NCBI GenBank assembly: GCA_000471925.1
Contig: CP006669.1
Coordinates: 558,001 to 622,000 of the forward strand
Direction of reading: 5' to 3'
Source: Ralstonia pickettii DTP0602
Lineage (GTDB): Bacteria > Pseudomonadota > Gammaproteobacteria > Burkholderiales > Burkholderiaceae
Length of the DNA stretch: 64,000 nt
The notes beneath the pieces are model-generated. The model did no database searches. It was given only the letters and a program-made list of their open reading frames with translations, and was not told the DNA's origin. The translations under genes were made by a program, and so were the position numbers. The stretch's first letter is position 1; the number at the start of each line of letters is the position of its first letter. Below are positions 45,414-55,140 of this stretch, piece by piece.

Positions 45414-47072
45414 ATGCAAATGAAGCCGGACAGCTCTCGCGAAGAGTCCTCAAAAAGCACGGACGGGGGCGACGACTGCCCCTTGCGCTGGTTCGACGCG
45501 GATCGGGGTGCATTCGAATCGCTCGAGCGATTGATCGCCGAGCATCCGGCGGATTTCTTTGCGGGCGAGCGTTTTGATCCGGTTGGCGCGTGCGGCACAC
45601 GCGAGGCGGTGTTCGCGTCGGTTGAGCTGCCCGAGACTCCGACATCGCCGCAAGCGCATGCCGATCATCTGCTCAACGACGTGTTTCGGCACGTGATGCC
45701 CGTGGCATCTCCAACTTTCGTCGGACACATGACGTCGTCGCTGCCGTCGTTCATGCCCTCGCTCGCCAAGGTGGTGGCAGCGCTCAACCAGAACGTCGTG
45801 AAGCTCGAGACTTCGGGCGCGCTGACAGGGCTCGAGCGCCAGGTCATCGGCATGCTGCACAAGCTGGTGTTTGGGCAGGACAGCGCGTTCTATGCGAGAT
45901 GGCTGCACGATGCCGACCACGCGCTCGGCGCGATCTGTTCTGGCGGCACGGTCGCCAACCTCACCGCGCTATGGGCGAGCCGCAACAACTTGCTGGGCGC
46001 GCGTGATGGCTTCGCCGGCATCCATCGCGCCGGACTGATGGCTGCACTACGCCATTACGGCCATGACGGGCTTGCAATCGTCGTCTCGGAGCGCGGACAC
46101 TACTCGTTGCGAAAGGCAGCCGATGTCCTTGGCATCGGGCGCGACAATCTCGTGCCGGTCGGGGTCGATGCAGACGGTCGCATGCGCATCGACCTGCTGC
46201 GCGACACCCTGCGTGACCTGCAGCAGCGCAACATCCGGCCGATGGCGATCGTTGGCATAGCGGGGACGACGGAGACGGGCGCGGTCGATCCGCTCGATGC
46301 GATTGCGGATGTTGCTCATGAGGCCGGCTGCCATTTCCACGTGGATGCCGCATGGGGCGGCGCAACACTGCTGTCGGAGCGCGAGCGCTGGCGCTTCGCG
46401 GGCATCGAGCGCGCCGATTCCGTCGTCATCGATGCGCACAAACAGTTCTACGTGCCGATGGGTGCCGGCATGGTGCTGTTCCGGAGCCCGGCGTGGACGC
46501 AGGAAATCATCCAGCATGCGAACTACATCGTGCGCAAGGGCTCGGTGGACCTGGGGCGCCATACGCTCGAAGGATCGCGCGGGGCGGCGGCAGTCATGCT
46601 CTATGCGAACCTTCATCTGCTCGGTCGCAAGGGGTTGGCGCAGTTGATCGATCGTAGCATCGATAACGCCCACTACTTTGCATCCCTGATTGCGCAGCAG
46701 CCGGATTTCGAGCTCGACAGCCACCCGCAGCTTTGCATCCTGACCTATCGCCATGTGCCCGAGACCGTGCGTGCCGCGCTGGCAACGGCTTCGGCCGACA
46801 GGCGCGAGAAGATCCTGGACGCGCTGGATGCGCTGACCATCAACATTCAGGAAATGCAGCGCGATGCCGGCCGCTCGTTCGTATCGCGCACGCAGTTGAT
46901 GTCGACACAGTGGGGTGGCCGCCCGATTGCCGTTTTCCGCGTGGTGCTGGCCAACCCGGATACGACGCATGCCATCCTGCAGGGCATCCTCGACGAACAG
47001 CGCGCGCTGGCGGCGGCCAGCCCTTGCATGGCGCCGCTGATTGCGCTGATGGGGGCGCCGGACGCCGCGTGA
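45414..47072 (+). CDS. panP: PLP-dependent aspartate 1-decarboxylase-like protein
   Basis: A group II PLP decarboxylase of about 552 residues. SGGTVANLTALWASRNNLLG and the PLP lysine segment VIDAHKQFYVPMGAGMV (Lys near 343), with HVDAAWGGATLLS before it, show an intact active site. The length and DAHKQFYVP type match PanP, which makes beta-alanine for pantothenate where panD is missing, rather than glutamate decarboxylases. A glutamate or other amino-acid substrate is not excluded. The start is uncertain among TTG 45402, GTG 45411 and ATG 45414. It stands alone between IS debris. Confidence 0.75.
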   Translation: MQMKPDSSREESSKSTDGGDDCPLRWFDADRGAFESLERLIAEHPADFFAGERFDPVGACGTREAVFASVELPETPTSPQAHADHLLNDVFRHVMPVASPTFVGHMTSSLPSFMPSLAKVVAALNQNVVKLETSGALTGLERQVIGMLHKLVFGQDSAFYARWLHDADHALGAICSGGTVANLTALWASRNNLLGARDGFAGIHRAGLMAALRHYGHDGLAIVVSERGHYSLRKAADVLGIGRDNLVPVGVDADGRMRIDLLRDTLRDLQQRNIRPMAIVGIAGTTETGAVDPLDAIADVAHEAGCHFHVDAAWGGATLLSERERWRFAGIERADSVVIDAHKQFYVPMGAGMVLFRSPAWTQEIIQHANYIVRKGSVDLGRHTLEGSRGAAAVMLYANLHLLGRKGLAQLIDRSIDNAHYFASLIAQQPDFELDSHPQLCILTYRHVPETVRAALATASADRREKILDALDALTINIQEMQRDAGRSFVSRTQLMSTQWGGRPIAVFRVVLANPDTTHAILQGILDEQRALAAASPCMAPLIALMGAPDAA

Positions 47073-47177
47073 GGCATTTGCAGCTGGCGGGCGCCATTCG
47101 TCGACCGTGTGTCGCTGGTAACGGTCCGCCGAGTACCGTCATCGACTGACTCGTAGATTCGGTGGGCTCTTCGGTAG

Positions 47178-47310
47178 TTAGGCGAATGCAGTGTCAATGG
47201 GCGGCTGCAGTTCTGTAGCGACCGGCCAAGGCAGGAGTTCGTTGATCCGGTTGATGGGTGAGCGGCGATTCGCACCAGAAATAGCATTCTGGGTTGAACC
47301 CGTTGAGTGT
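47178..47310 (-). pseudogene. IS66-family transposase C-terminal remnant
   Basis: Reverse frames read ATLNGFNPE and then, shifted, RRSPINRINELLPWPVATEL, the C-terminal pattern of IS66 TnpC (YL...L..HP.NRI.ELLPW). A frameshift separates the parts. It is a short scrap between panP and an ISL3 end. Confidence 0.5.
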
Positions 47311-47389
47311 TGCCGTACCAATGACCGTGTACATGACCATCATGACCACGCTCACCTTCACTATAAGCGTGAAGTGTAGATGGAATGGT

Positions 47390-47549
47390 CGCCTCCCGTC
47401 GCGCGTCGCTGGGGACGACGCGCTTACCCACACGGGCGAGAATACGTTGGTCCCACCGAGAACCTGGCTCATGGTAACGATCAACGTAAAGCCAGATCGG
47501 CCCGAAATCAAGCCCTCGACGCGGCCGTCACACAAAGTGCGGGAGACCC
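47390..47549 (-). mobile_element. ISL3 end fragment with transposase N-terminus
   Basis: The 160 bases match the right end of the ISL3 copies, including the inverted repeat at 47520-47549 and the start of the transposase (LIVTMSQVLGG), which then runs into unrelated DNA at about 47390. It is the same orientation as copies 1 and 2 and is clearly a deletion remnant. Confidence 0.7.
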
Positions 47550-47597
47550 ATTTTTACTTTTACTACACCTCACGTCAGCGATGCGGGAATGGGTGGT

Positions 47598-48422
47598 TCA
47601 GCACAAATTCAGGATCTCGCGAGCCTGGGCTGCGGTCGCGACGGGGCGACCGTACTCCTCGCAAAGCTCGGCAACCTGGCGCACAAGCGCGGCGTTGGAC
47701 GGGGCGAGCGTATTCTTGTCCATCCGCACATTGTCCTCGAGCCCGGTGCGGCAGTGCCCCCCTAGTTCGAGAGACCAGCGAGCCATCGTCAGTTGATTTC
47801 GACCGATGCCTGCGCCGGTCCATGTCGCATCGGGCGAAAGGCGCTTAAGGGTACGAACGTAGAATTCAAGCACTTCGCGATCAACAGGCATTGCGTTCTT
47901 GATGCCCATGACAAATTGGATATGCAGGGGACCGACGATCGCGCCGGCTGCCTGCATAGCTGCGGCCTGGAAGATCATCGACAGGTCAAACGCCTCGACT
48001 TCGGGCTTGATGCCGTAGGTTTTCATTTCGGCGGCGAGCCAGTCGACCAGGTCGGGCGAATTGTCATAGACCCGGGTCGGGAAGTTGACGGAGCCGGTGG
48101 CCAAGGATGCCATGTCCGGTCGCAGGGATAGCATAGCACCTCTTTCATTGCCGGCCCCGGAGCGGCCACCGGTGGACACTTGGGTGATCATGCCCGGCGC
48201 GTGCTTGCGAATGCCTTCTAGCACAAGGGCGAAACGATCGGGATTTGACGTGGGAGTTTCGTCATCGTTGCGTACGTGGAGATGAACCAGAGTCGCCCCG
48301 GCTTCGAATGCCGCCTGGGTCGACTCCACCTGCTCGCTTACCGTGATTGGTACAGCCGGATTGTCTTTTTTGCGAGGCAGTGATCCCGTGATCGCAACAG
48401 AAATGATGCAAGGCTTGCTCAT
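47598..48422 (-). CDS. BKACE-family beta-keto acid cleavage enzyme
   Basis: A 274-residue DUF849/BKACE protein (CIISVAITGSLPRKKDNPAV; ATLVHLHVRNDDETPTSNPD; QVSTGGRSGAGNERG; GAGIGRNQ). These enzymes use Zn and acetyl-CoA to split a beta-keto acid into acetoacetate and an acyl-CoA. The family start fits ATG at 48422. A GTG at 48482 overlaps the MFS stop as GTGA and would add 20 residues. It is the last gene of the benzoate operon. Its place suggests a beta-keto acid from aromatic breakdown, possibly beta-ketoadipate, as substrate. Confidence 0.8.
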   Translation of the reverse strand: MSKPCIISVAITGSLPRKKDNPAVPITVSEQVESTQAAFEAGATLVHLHVRNDDETPTSNPDRFALVLEGIRKHAPGMITQVSTGGRSGAGNERGAMLSLRPDMASLATGSVNFPTRVYDNSPDLVDWLAAEMKTYGIKPEVEAFDLSMIFQAAAMQAAGAIVGPLHIQFVMGIKNAMPVDREVLEFYVRTLKRLSPDATWTGAGIGRNQLTMARWSLELGGHCRTGLEDNVRMDKNTLAPSNAALVRQVAELCEEYGRPVATAAQAREILNLC

Positions 48423-48478
48423 GCTTGATCTCAGTAGATTAGGTAGCGCGGACGCAGTATTTTTAGGTGCCTTCAGGG

Positions 48479-49879
48479 TCACCGATAAGGCGACCTCTGC
48501 ACTGGTTTGGCGCCGTCTAGAACGACCGTCCGTTCTGAATCCGCTGCGCCCTGGCTCGACCTGCTGTCGATCAGAGATGCCGACCGATTATGGTCGATCA
48601 GGAGCACAGCCAGCACGGCGATGACAGCAGGCACTGCCATTGCGGCGAAATTCTGCTGGAGTGGCAGGGACATGCTTACCAGCACGCCGATGACAATGGG
48701 CGCCAGGATTGCGCCGCTTCTGCCGACTCCGGATGCCCAGCCAATGCCCGTGCCCCGGACGGTAGCTGGGTAGAACTGCCCTGCATATGCGTACGTCACG
48801 ATTTGCGTGCCGATCGTGGAGGCTCCGGCAAGCGCGACCACGAAGAACAAGGCCCCGGTCGGCATCTTGTAGCCAAGCAGCGTGATCGATATCGCGGCGA
48901 GTGCGTACATGCCAACCAGCACGTATTTGATATTGAACTTGTCTGCCAGCCAACCACCTCCGATTGCGCCGGCCATCGCGCCAAAGTTCAACACCAGGAC
49001 GAACGTCAATGCCGAGCCGAGGCTATAGCCCGCGCCAGCCATGAGTTTCGCGAGCCAGGAGCTCAATGCATAGACCATGAACAGGCACATGAAGAAGGCG
49101 ACCCATAGCATCACGGTGCTGAAGCCCCGGCCATCACGGAACAGCATACTGATGGGAGCGCTGGCCCCTTTCTCGGCCTGCGGCAAGTCGAACCGGTCTG
49201 TCATCTGAGCGCGGTAGGTGGGGTCCATCTGGACCAGTACCGCTTTGAGAGTGTCCAGACGATTGCGCTGGATCAGGAAGGGCAGTGACTCCGGCATCAG
49301 CTTTAACACAGCAGGGATGATAAGTACGGGAACGCTCGCAGCCAGGAATACCGATTGCCAACCGTACGTCTCGATCAGTGATTTGCCCATGATTGCTGCG
49401 AGCATCCCCCCTACGGAATACCCGCTAAACATCAGCGTGACCATGGTTCCGCGGGTCTTGCGCGGAGAGAACTCTGTCATCTGAGCGACGACATTGGGCA
49501 TCACACCGCCGATTCCCAATCCGGCAAGGAAGCGTGTAATGCTGAACGTGATCGGATCATGCGTCATTCCCGCCGCAGCAGTAAAGACGCTGAAGAGTCC
49601 GATACAGACTGCGATGGCCTTGGGCCGGCCAATGCGATCGGCAATGGTTCCCATGATGACTGCGCCGAACATCATGCCGAACAGCGCGGAACTGATCATG
49701 AAGCCGGCGCTGGTCGCATCGACGCCCATGTCTTTCATGATGGATGGGAGCGCGATGCCCACGACGGCCAGGTCATAGCCATCAAAGATGATGATGAGCG
49801 CGCACCAGAACAACAGGCCAGCATGGAATCTTTTGAAGCGCGCGTCGTCGGCGAACTTGTGAACATCAATATGACGCAT
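48479..49879 (-). CDS. benK: AAHS-family aromatic acid/H+ symporter, likely benzoate transporter
   Basis: A 466-residue MFS with the family start motif IIIFDGYDLAVVGIALPSIM and GTIADRIGRPKAIAVCIGLF in loop 2-3, then about 12 helices. AAHS members such as BenK and PcaK import aromatic acids. It lies in the ben gene cluster, after the chimeric pseudogene and before the BKACE gene. The long polar C-terminus (about 35 residues) is unusual. Confidence 0.78.
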   Translation of the reverse strand: MRHIDVHKFADDARFKRFHAGLLFWCALIIIFDGYDLAVVGIALPSIMKDMGVDATSAGFMISSALFGMMFGAVIMGTIADRIGRPKAIAVCIGLFSVFTAAAGMTHDPITFSITRFLAGLGIGGVMPNVVAQMTEFSPRKTRGTMVTLMFSGYSVGGMLAAIMGKSLIETYGWQSVFLAASVPVLIIPAVLKLMPESLPFLIQRNRLDTLKAVLVQMDPTYRAQMTDRFDLPQAEKGASAPISMLFRDGRGFSTVMLWVAFFMCLFMVYALSSWLAKLMAGAGYSLGSALTFVLVLNFGAMAGAIGGGWLADKFNIKYVLVGMYALAAISITLLGYKMPTGALFFVVALAGASTIGTQIVTYAYAGQFYPATVRGTGIGWASGVGRSGAILAPIVIGVLVSMSLPLQQNFAAMAVPAVIAVLAVLLIDHNRSASLIDSRSSQGAADSERTVVLDGAKPVQRSPYR

Positions 49880-49904
49880 GATTTGTCTCCTCCCTTATTC
49901 TAGG

Positions 49905-50232
49905 AATGGTCGCGGCATCCCTGCGGCGTCTGCGGTTCCCACAGGGTTGGCCTCCAGCTCTCTGAGCCTGAAGCGTTGAATCCTGCCGGTCGCCGTCTTG
50001 GGCAGCGTGAGCAGAATGTGAATGTGATGGTGCGCGGATACTTGTAGGGAGCGAGACGGTTCTTTACGAAAGCCTTTATGCTCGGATTAGCGCCACGATC
50101 AATCTGGCCAGAGACGGACACAGCGCTCCCGACCTTCACAGCAGGCGCGTACCGAATCTCTTTGTGAACCGCTTCCATCCCAGCAGGAACAATGGCTCTA
50201 CGTTCGTTCACTGTCGCGTCCCCTACCGTCAC
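49905..50232 (-). pseudogene. Chimera of RidA N-terminus and benzoate-CoA ligase C-terminus
   Basis: The first 45 residues (AIVPAGMEAVHKEIRYAPAV) match a RidA-family N-terminus; the next part (AFVKNRLAPYKYPR) matches the C-terminal end of benzoate-CoA ligase. After a frameshift near 50035 the second frame reads LPKTATGRIQRFRLREL, the ligase end with its catalytic Lys. A deletion seems to have joined two genes. It begins 15 bases after benD. No function is expected, but it records a former box-type benzoate-CoA ligase gene in this locus. Confidence 0.7.
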
Positions 50233-50246
50233 CTCTTCGACGAGTT

Positions 50247-51023
50247 CTAGCCGTTGTCGCCGCCCGCAACCGGCAGCACGGCGCCTGTGATGTAGCCTGC
50301 TTCGTCAGACGCAAGAAAGAGAATCGGCGCGATTTGTTCGTCGAGTGTGCCGTAGCGTTTGAAGAAGGTGGACTCAGTAACTTGTGCCACCGCCTCGCTC
50401 ATCCACGTCTTCTCCTGCTCGCTATCTCCAGCCGCGTTGCGAGGCACGCGCCGGGGAGGCGCCTCGGTTCCACCGGGTGCCGCAGCGACCACACGGATGT
50501 TGTGCTCGCCATACTCCATCGCAAGCGACTGGGTTAGCGCGTTGACGCCGCCCTTTGCAGCCGAATACGGCACGCGACGGATGCCGCGCGTTGCATTCGA
50601 GGAAACGTTGACGATGGTTCCGCGTCCTTGAGCGAGCATGTGCGGAAGCACCGCGTGGCAGCCGTACAAGGTCGGCATGAGCGAACGGCGGATTTCTGCA
50701 TCAATCTGAGCCGGTTCGAACTCGGCATAAGGCCGCATACGAATGGCCCCGCCGACGCCGTTTATCAGAATGTCAATTCGACCAAACTTCTCCACAGCGA
50801 AGGCCATCGTGGAGGCTGCGCCTTCATAGGTCTCGAGGTCGGCAATGAAGCCGGCAGTGTCGGCCCCAACTGCTTCCGCTGCGACCTCGGAGACGAAATC
50901 GGCGCGGTCGACAAACAGAACCTTCGCACCTTCAGCCGCAGCGCGTAGAGCGACGCCGCGCCCGATACCTTGGGCGGCACCGGTGACCACCATCACCTTG
51001 CCTTCGAATCGCTTGGCGCTCAT
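50247..51023 (-). CDS. benD: Benzoate diol dehydrogenase
   Basis: A 258-residue SDR (SAKRFEGKVMVVTGAAQGIG; the active-site region NVSSNATRGIRRVPYSAAKG). It oxidises the cis-diol from benzoate dioxygenase to catechol with loss of CO2. The ATG at 51023 overlaps the benC stop as ATGA, so the four ben genes form one unit. The Gly-rich and YxxxK motifs are intact. Confidence 0.9.
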   Translation of the reverse strand: MSAKRFEGKVMVVTGAAQGIGRGVALRAAAEGAKVLFVDRADFVSEVAAEAVGADTAGFIADLETYEGAASTMAFAVEKFGRIDILINGVGGAIRMRPYAEFEPAQIDAEIRRSLMPTLYGCHAVLPHMLAQGRGTIVNVSSNATRGIRRVPYSAAKGGVNALTQSLAMEYGEHNIRVVAAAPGGTEAPPRRVPRNAAGDSEQEKTWMSEAVAQVTESTFFKRYGTLDEQIAPILFLASDEAGYITGAVLPVAGGDNG

Positions 51024-52042
51024 GGGGTCACCGGGGCTGCGTTGGGCGTGAACTTCTCGTAATGGAAGCTGTTGGGCTTCACACCGTTGTCGTCGAAATA
51101 CTTGCGCACCGCGTCGACCATCGGCGGAGGTCCGCACAGGTACACGTCAACATCACCATCGTTCAGACATTCAGCCGGCATATGCTGGGTCACCCAGCCC
51201 TTGCGGGGATGGCTCGATTCCGCTTCTGCGACCACGGTGCTGAACGTAAAGTTCGGCAACTTCGCGACGTACGCCTCGATAGCCTCAACCTGGACAAGAT
51301 CGAGGTCTCGTGTCACGCCGTAGATGAGATGCACCTTCTGCTCGGAGTTCGCGCGAACCAGGACTTCCAGCATCGACAGAAATGGGGCCAAGCCCGTGCC
51401 GCCAGCCAGGAACAACAAGGGACGCTCCACTGCCCGGAGGTAGAAGCTGCCCAGGGGGCCCGTCAGTTGCACCTTGTGGCCTGGCTGCGCCGATTCGAGC
51501 CAGGTGCTCATCACGCCGCCAGGGATTTTCTTGATCAGGAAACTGATTTTCGATGCGCCCGGCGCGGACGAAAATGAGTATGACCGATGCTTTCCGCTGC
51601 CGGGGACGTCGATGTTTACATACTGGCCAGCGAGGAAGACCGGAGGGATGCTGTCCACGTCCAACTCAAGGACCACCGCCGCATCATTGTGCTGTGCGAC
51701 TTTCGTGACCGTCGCAGTGAATTTGCTTTGCTCGGTTTTGCACATCGTCGACGATGCCGGAACTGCGATGACGCAGTCACTCTGGGGAACCATCTGGCAC
51801 GTGAGCACGAGACCGCCAGCTTTCTCGTCGTCGCTCAACGCGTCCTCAATGAAGTCGTCGCCCAAGTCGTAGCTGCCACTCTCGGCGCGGCACTTGCAGG
51901 TGCCACACACGCCGTCGGAGCAATCCATCGGCAGGTTAATCTTGGCGCGAAAAGCGGCATCGAGAACCTTTTCGCCGGCCTTACATTCGACAAAGCGGGT
52001 CACGCCGTCTTCAAAGTTCAGTGCGATGTTGTAGCTGGACAT
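51020..52042 (-). CDS. benC: Benzoate 1,2-dioxygenase reductase
   Basis: A 340-residue oxidoreductase: plant-type ferredoxin at the N-terminus (CSDGVCGTCKCRAES) fused to an FAD/NAD reductase (HRSYSFSSAPG; LLFLAGGTGLAPFLSML; YLCGPPPMV). The start at 52042 has AGGAGGTAAC upstream. It supplies electrons to BenAB. Confidence 0.93.
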   Translation of the reverse strand: MSSYNIALNFEDGVTRFVECKAGEKVLDAAFRAKINLPMDCSDGVCGTCKCRAESGSYDLGDDFIEDALSDDEKAGGLVLTCQMVPQSDCVIAVPASSTMCKTEQSKFTATVTKVAQHNDAAVVLELDVDSIPPVFLAGQYVNIDVPGSGKHRSYSFSSAPGASKISFLIKKIPGGVMSTWLESAQPGHKVQLTGPLGSFYLRAVERPLLFLAGGTGLAPFLSMLEVLVRANSEQKVHLIYGVTRDLDLVQVEAIEAYVAKLPNFTFSTVVAEAESSHPRKGWVTQHMPAECLNDGDVDVYLCGPPPMVDAVRKYFDDNGVKPNSFHYEKFTPNAAPVTP

Positions 52043-52080
52043 GTTACCTCCTGCGTCCTTTCTCATTCCAACCCGTGGCA

Positions 52081-52569
52081 TCAGACGTGGTAGACGTCCA
52101 GCACCTGGCGGATATAGTCGTTCTTGAGCGCAATCTTCTTGCTCGAAATCAGCAAACGGTCGTCAACTTTGCGGAAGGTGACGTAGGCGGTGCCGAAATA
52201 CTGATCCGTGACCTTGTAACGATGGCTCAACGTGTTGAAGTTGTATCGAACGTCGACTTCGTTATCCCGCTCCGCCAGCACTTCGATATTGGTAACGTGG
52301 TGGCTGGTGCGCGGCTCCGGCATCGACGCGCTGCTGCGCTCGGTTCTGATACGGAACACCCGGTCTTCCAGGCCGCCGCGGTCCGAGTAGTACATCAGAG
52401 AAATTTCGCTTTGCGGGTCTTCGGTGAGCTTGTCATCGTCATCCCAGGCCGGCATCCAGTAGGTGACGTCTTCGGTGTAGCAGGCCAACCACTCGTCCCA
52501 CTGACGATCATCCAGAAAGCGTGCCTCGTGAAAGAGCGCGCTACAGATCTTTTGATAGTCGATGCTCAT
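52081..52569 (-). CDS. benB: Benzoate 1,2-dioxygenase beta subunit
   Basis: A 162-residue small subunit ([36 protein letters not shown]), the NTF2-like fold of ring-hydroxylating dioxygenases. The ATG overlaps the benA stop by four bases. The subunit is structural and needed for the hexamer. Confidence 0.93.
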   Translation of the reverse strand: MSIDYQKICSALFHEARFLDDRQWDEWLACYTEDVTYWMPAWDDDDKLTEDPQSEISLMYYSDRGGLEDRVFRIRTERSSASMPEPRTSHHVTNIEVLAERDNEVDVRYNFNTLSHRYKVTDQYFGTAYVTFRKVDDRLLISSKKIALKNDYIRQVLDVYHV

Positions 52570-53924
52570 ACGGCTGCCTCCGCCTGTTCTTTCCGCAGGG
52601 CTTCGCGCATCACCTGCATCCAGTATTCGTGTTGAACCACAAAGAGACCTTCATCTTCGCTGCGCTCGCCCGAGATAAGCGGGTTCAAGCCCATGCCCTT
52701 CGCATTCGCGTCAGGTCCATGGACCCACAACGGCGCCCCGCGCGACATGTCGTTCCACATCGACGTCGTGCTGGCGTAACCTGCCTGGCACGCACGGAAC
52801 TCTTCGAGGTCGTCGCTGGTGCCCATGCCCGAGACGTTGAAGAAGTCTTCGTATTGACGAATGCGGATCGCGCGGCTTTCTGCGCTTTCGCCCTTCGGTG
52901 CGAAGCAGAAGATGCTAACTTCCGTCTTGTCAACACTGATCGGACGGACGACGCGAATCTGGGTACTGAACTGATCCATCAGGAACACGTTCGGATACAA
53001 GCACAGGTTTCGTGTCTGATTCACGATGTACTTAGCCTTGTCTTCGCCGACACGAGCAGCGATTTCGTCGCGATTCTGATAGACAGGACGCACTTCAGGA
53101 TTCATCGTGTTGGTCCAAAGCAGGATATGGCCATGCTCGAAGCCATACACGCCCGCAACCGACTTGCTCCAACCATTTGCATCGACGGCCTTGGTGCCTT
53201 CGACATGGCGGCGGCCCATCGTTGCGGCATAGTTCCAGTGCACGGTGCTGACGTGATAGCCGTCACAACCGTTTTCCATCTGCATCTTCCAGTTGCCGTC
53301 GTAGATGTACGAAGAGTTGCCTCGCAACACTTCGAGACCATCCGGCGCCTGCGAGACGATTTGATCAATGATGACCTTCGTCTCGCCGAGATAGTCCTCG
53401 AGCGGCATCACGTCTTCGCTCAGGCTGCCAAACAGGAAACCGCGATAGTTCTGGAAACGCGCGACCTTCTTCAGGTCGTGCGAGCCCTGCTTGTTGAACT
53501 GCACCGGATACTCGGTGGTCTTCTCGTCCTTTACCTTCAGAAGCTTGCCGGCGTTCGAGAACGTCCAGCCGTGGAACGGGCAAGTGAAGCTGCCCTTGTT
53601 GCCGTGCTTGCGACGGCACAGCATGGCGCCCTTGTGAGCACATGCGTTGATGACCGCGTGCAACTCACCGGTCTTGTCACGCGTGATGACAATCGGCTGA
53701 CGACCAATCCACGTCGTGTAGTAATCGTTATTGTTCGGTACCTGGCTTTCGTGCGCGAGATAGACCCAGTTGCTCTCGAAGATGTGCTTCATCTCGAGTT
53801 CGTACAAATCGGCGTTCGTGAAGATGTCGCGGCGACAACGGAAGACGCCATTTTCCTTGTCATCCTGAACGGCGTTGCTCAGCAAGTCGTCCAGTTTCCG
53901 TGCTTTATCGATAGTTGCGGACAT
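52566..53924 (-). CDS. benA: Benzoate 1,2-dioxygenase alpha subunit
   Basis: A 452-residue catalytic subunit. The Rieske Cys-x-His is in [14 protein letters not shown] near 93 and Cys-x2-His in TCPFHGW near 113. The mononuclear iron ligands are in [26 protein letters not shown] precedes the ATG. It converts benzoate to its 1,2-cis-diol with BenB and BenC. It is the second gene of the unit headed by catA, 106 bases after it. Confidence 0.94.
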   Translation of the reverse strand: MSATIDKARKLDDLLSNAVQDDKENGVFRCRRDIFTNADLYELEMKHIFESNWVYLAHESQVPNNNDYYTTWIGRQPIVITRDKTGELHAVINACAHKGAMLCRRKHGNKGSFTCPFHGWTFSNAGKLLKVKDEKTTEYPVQFNKQGSHDLKKVARFQNYRGFLFGSLSEDVMPLEDYLGETKVIIDQIVSQAPDGLEVLRGNSSYIYDGNWKMQMENGCDGYHVSTVHWNYAATMGRRHVEGTKAVDANGWSKSVAGVYGFEHGHILLWTNTMNPEVRPVYQNRDEIAARVGEDKAKYIVNQTRNLCLYPNVFLMDQFSTQIRVVRPISVDKTEVSIFCFAPKGESAESRAIRIRQYEDFFNVSGMGTSDDLEEFRACQAGYASTTSMWNDMSRGAPLWVHGPDANAKGMGLNPLISGERSEDEGLFVVQHEYWMQVMREALRKEQAEAAV

Positions 53925-54030
53925 GAGTCGTCTCCCTATGCGAGCTTCGTGGTCAAGCCCTTTGGCCTCGGTTCAGATAGTTCGTGCGGAGAAGTCGGCG
54001 GCCTGGCGAGAGAGGCCGCCGCGTGAGAGG

Positions 54031-54966
54031 TTATGCCGTGGCGGATGCGCGAGGGCGATTCACAAGCTGGTTGTCCTTGCCTTGCACCAGTGGAGTCAGC
54101 TCGATGTTGAATTCGATTTCCTTGTACGCGTTGCCCTTGAGGCCGAGCGCAGCGCCGCCCGTCTTCTCGACAACGTGCGGCACAAGCTCTTCGCGAGTCG
54201 CATAAGCGAAGTCGTCCCAGATCAGCGGATCGCCTTCGATGTTGATCTGCGTCGTGAGCTTGCGAGTCTTGTCGCTCGTTACGAAGAAGTGTACGTGCGC
54301 CGGGCGGTTGCCGTGGCGGGCAATCACGTCAAGCAACTGCTGCGTGGCGCCGTGCGGCGGACAGCCGTAGCCAACGGGCATCAGCGTGCGGAACTCGTAC
54401 TTGCCGTCAGGCCCGGTCTTCACCGCGCCGCGAAGGTTGAAATCGTCTTGCGCGCCGGTCGGATCAAAGTGCGAGTAAAAGCCCTTGGAGTTGGCGTGCC
54501 AGCATTCGACGACCGCATCGGCCACGGGCTTGCCGTCCGGTCCGGTCACCGTGCCACGGATGATGAGCGGACCCGCGTCTTCGTCGGCATTGAGATCAAT
54601 CTTAGAGACGCCATCGCGCACCGGGGCGCCAGCAACATACAGCGGGCCTTCGATAGTGCGCGGCGTGCCACCGTGGATGTCAGCTTCACGGTCCTCTGCA
54701 TCCATGCGGATGTCGAGATACTTCTCGAGACCAAGGCCAGCGGCCAAGAGGGCCGCCTCACCATCTTGTCCGAGCTTGTTGAAGTAATTCACACCGTCCC
54801 AAATCTCGTCGGGCGTCATGTCCAAGTCGTCGATGGCCTTGAAGAGGTCGCTCAGCAGACGATGAGTAATCTGCTTGGTACGAGCGTTGCCATCCTGGCT
54901 TCCCAGATTAGCAGCGGCCTTCAGCAGGTCCTGCACTTCCTTCGAGTCGAACACTTTGACACTCAT
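54031..54966 (-). CDS. catA: Catechol 1,2-dioxygenase
   Basis: A 311-residue intradiol dioxygenase. Iron-binding residues lie in PVGYGCPPHGATQ (Tyr) and NRPAHVHFFV (His-x-His), with the first Tyr in GPLYVAG. It opens catechol between the hydroxyls to cis,cis-muconate. The N-terminal helical domain is complete. It heads the minus-strand operon catA-benABCD, next to the divergent regulator. No catB or catC is in the window. Confidence 0.93.
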   Translation of the reverse strand: MSVKVFDSKEVQDLLKAAANLGSQDGNARTKQITHRLLSDLFKAIDDLDMTPDEIWDGVNYFNKLGQDGEAALLAAGLGLEKYLDIRMDAEDREADIHGGTPRTIEGPLYVAGAPVRDGVSKIDLNADEDAGPLIIRGTVTGPDGKPVADAVVECWHANSKGFYSHFDPTGAQDDFNLRGAVKTGPDGKYEFRTLMPVGYGCPPHGATQQLLDVIARHGNRPAHVHFFVTSDKTRKLTTQINIEGDPLIWDDFAYATREELVPHVVEKTGGAALGLKGNAYKEIEFNIELTPLVQGKDNQLVNRPRASATA

Positions 54967-55027
54967 GTCTGCTCCTAAACTTTCTGTGTTTTGGTGGGGT
55001 AAACCCTTGTTTCAGGCCGGTCTGAGT

Positions 55028-55042
55028 GTACTCAGAAGGTAT
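55028..55042. promoter_or_regulatory. BenM/CatM-type site 1 upstream of catA
   Basis: GTACTCAGAAGGTAT fits the BenM/CatM consensus ATAC-N7-GTAT with one change, in the catA-benM gap. It also overlaps a separate CTGAGT/ACTCAG dyad at 55022-55035. Confidence 0.6.
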
Positions 55043-55122
55043 AATGCGGCGACGAAACAGAGCGTGATGGCAGAATAGAGGATGGCAAACAGGTCAGTCC
55101 AACACCGTTTTAGTATCGGATC

Positions 55123-55137
55123 ATATCTCGGAGGTAT
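55123..55137. promoter_or_regulatory. BenM/CatM-type site 2 at the benM start
   Basis: ATATCTCGGAGGTAT fits ATAC-N7-GTAT with one change and covers the ribosome site of benM, three bases before its ATG. Repression of benM by its own product is the likely effect. Confidence 0.6.
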
Positions 55138-55140
55138 TGT

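Noticed and set aside
52521..54026. Forward ORF of 501 codons over benA
   Set aside because: Antisense to benA, whose Rieske and iron-binding motifs are intact; the forward frame lacks a domain.
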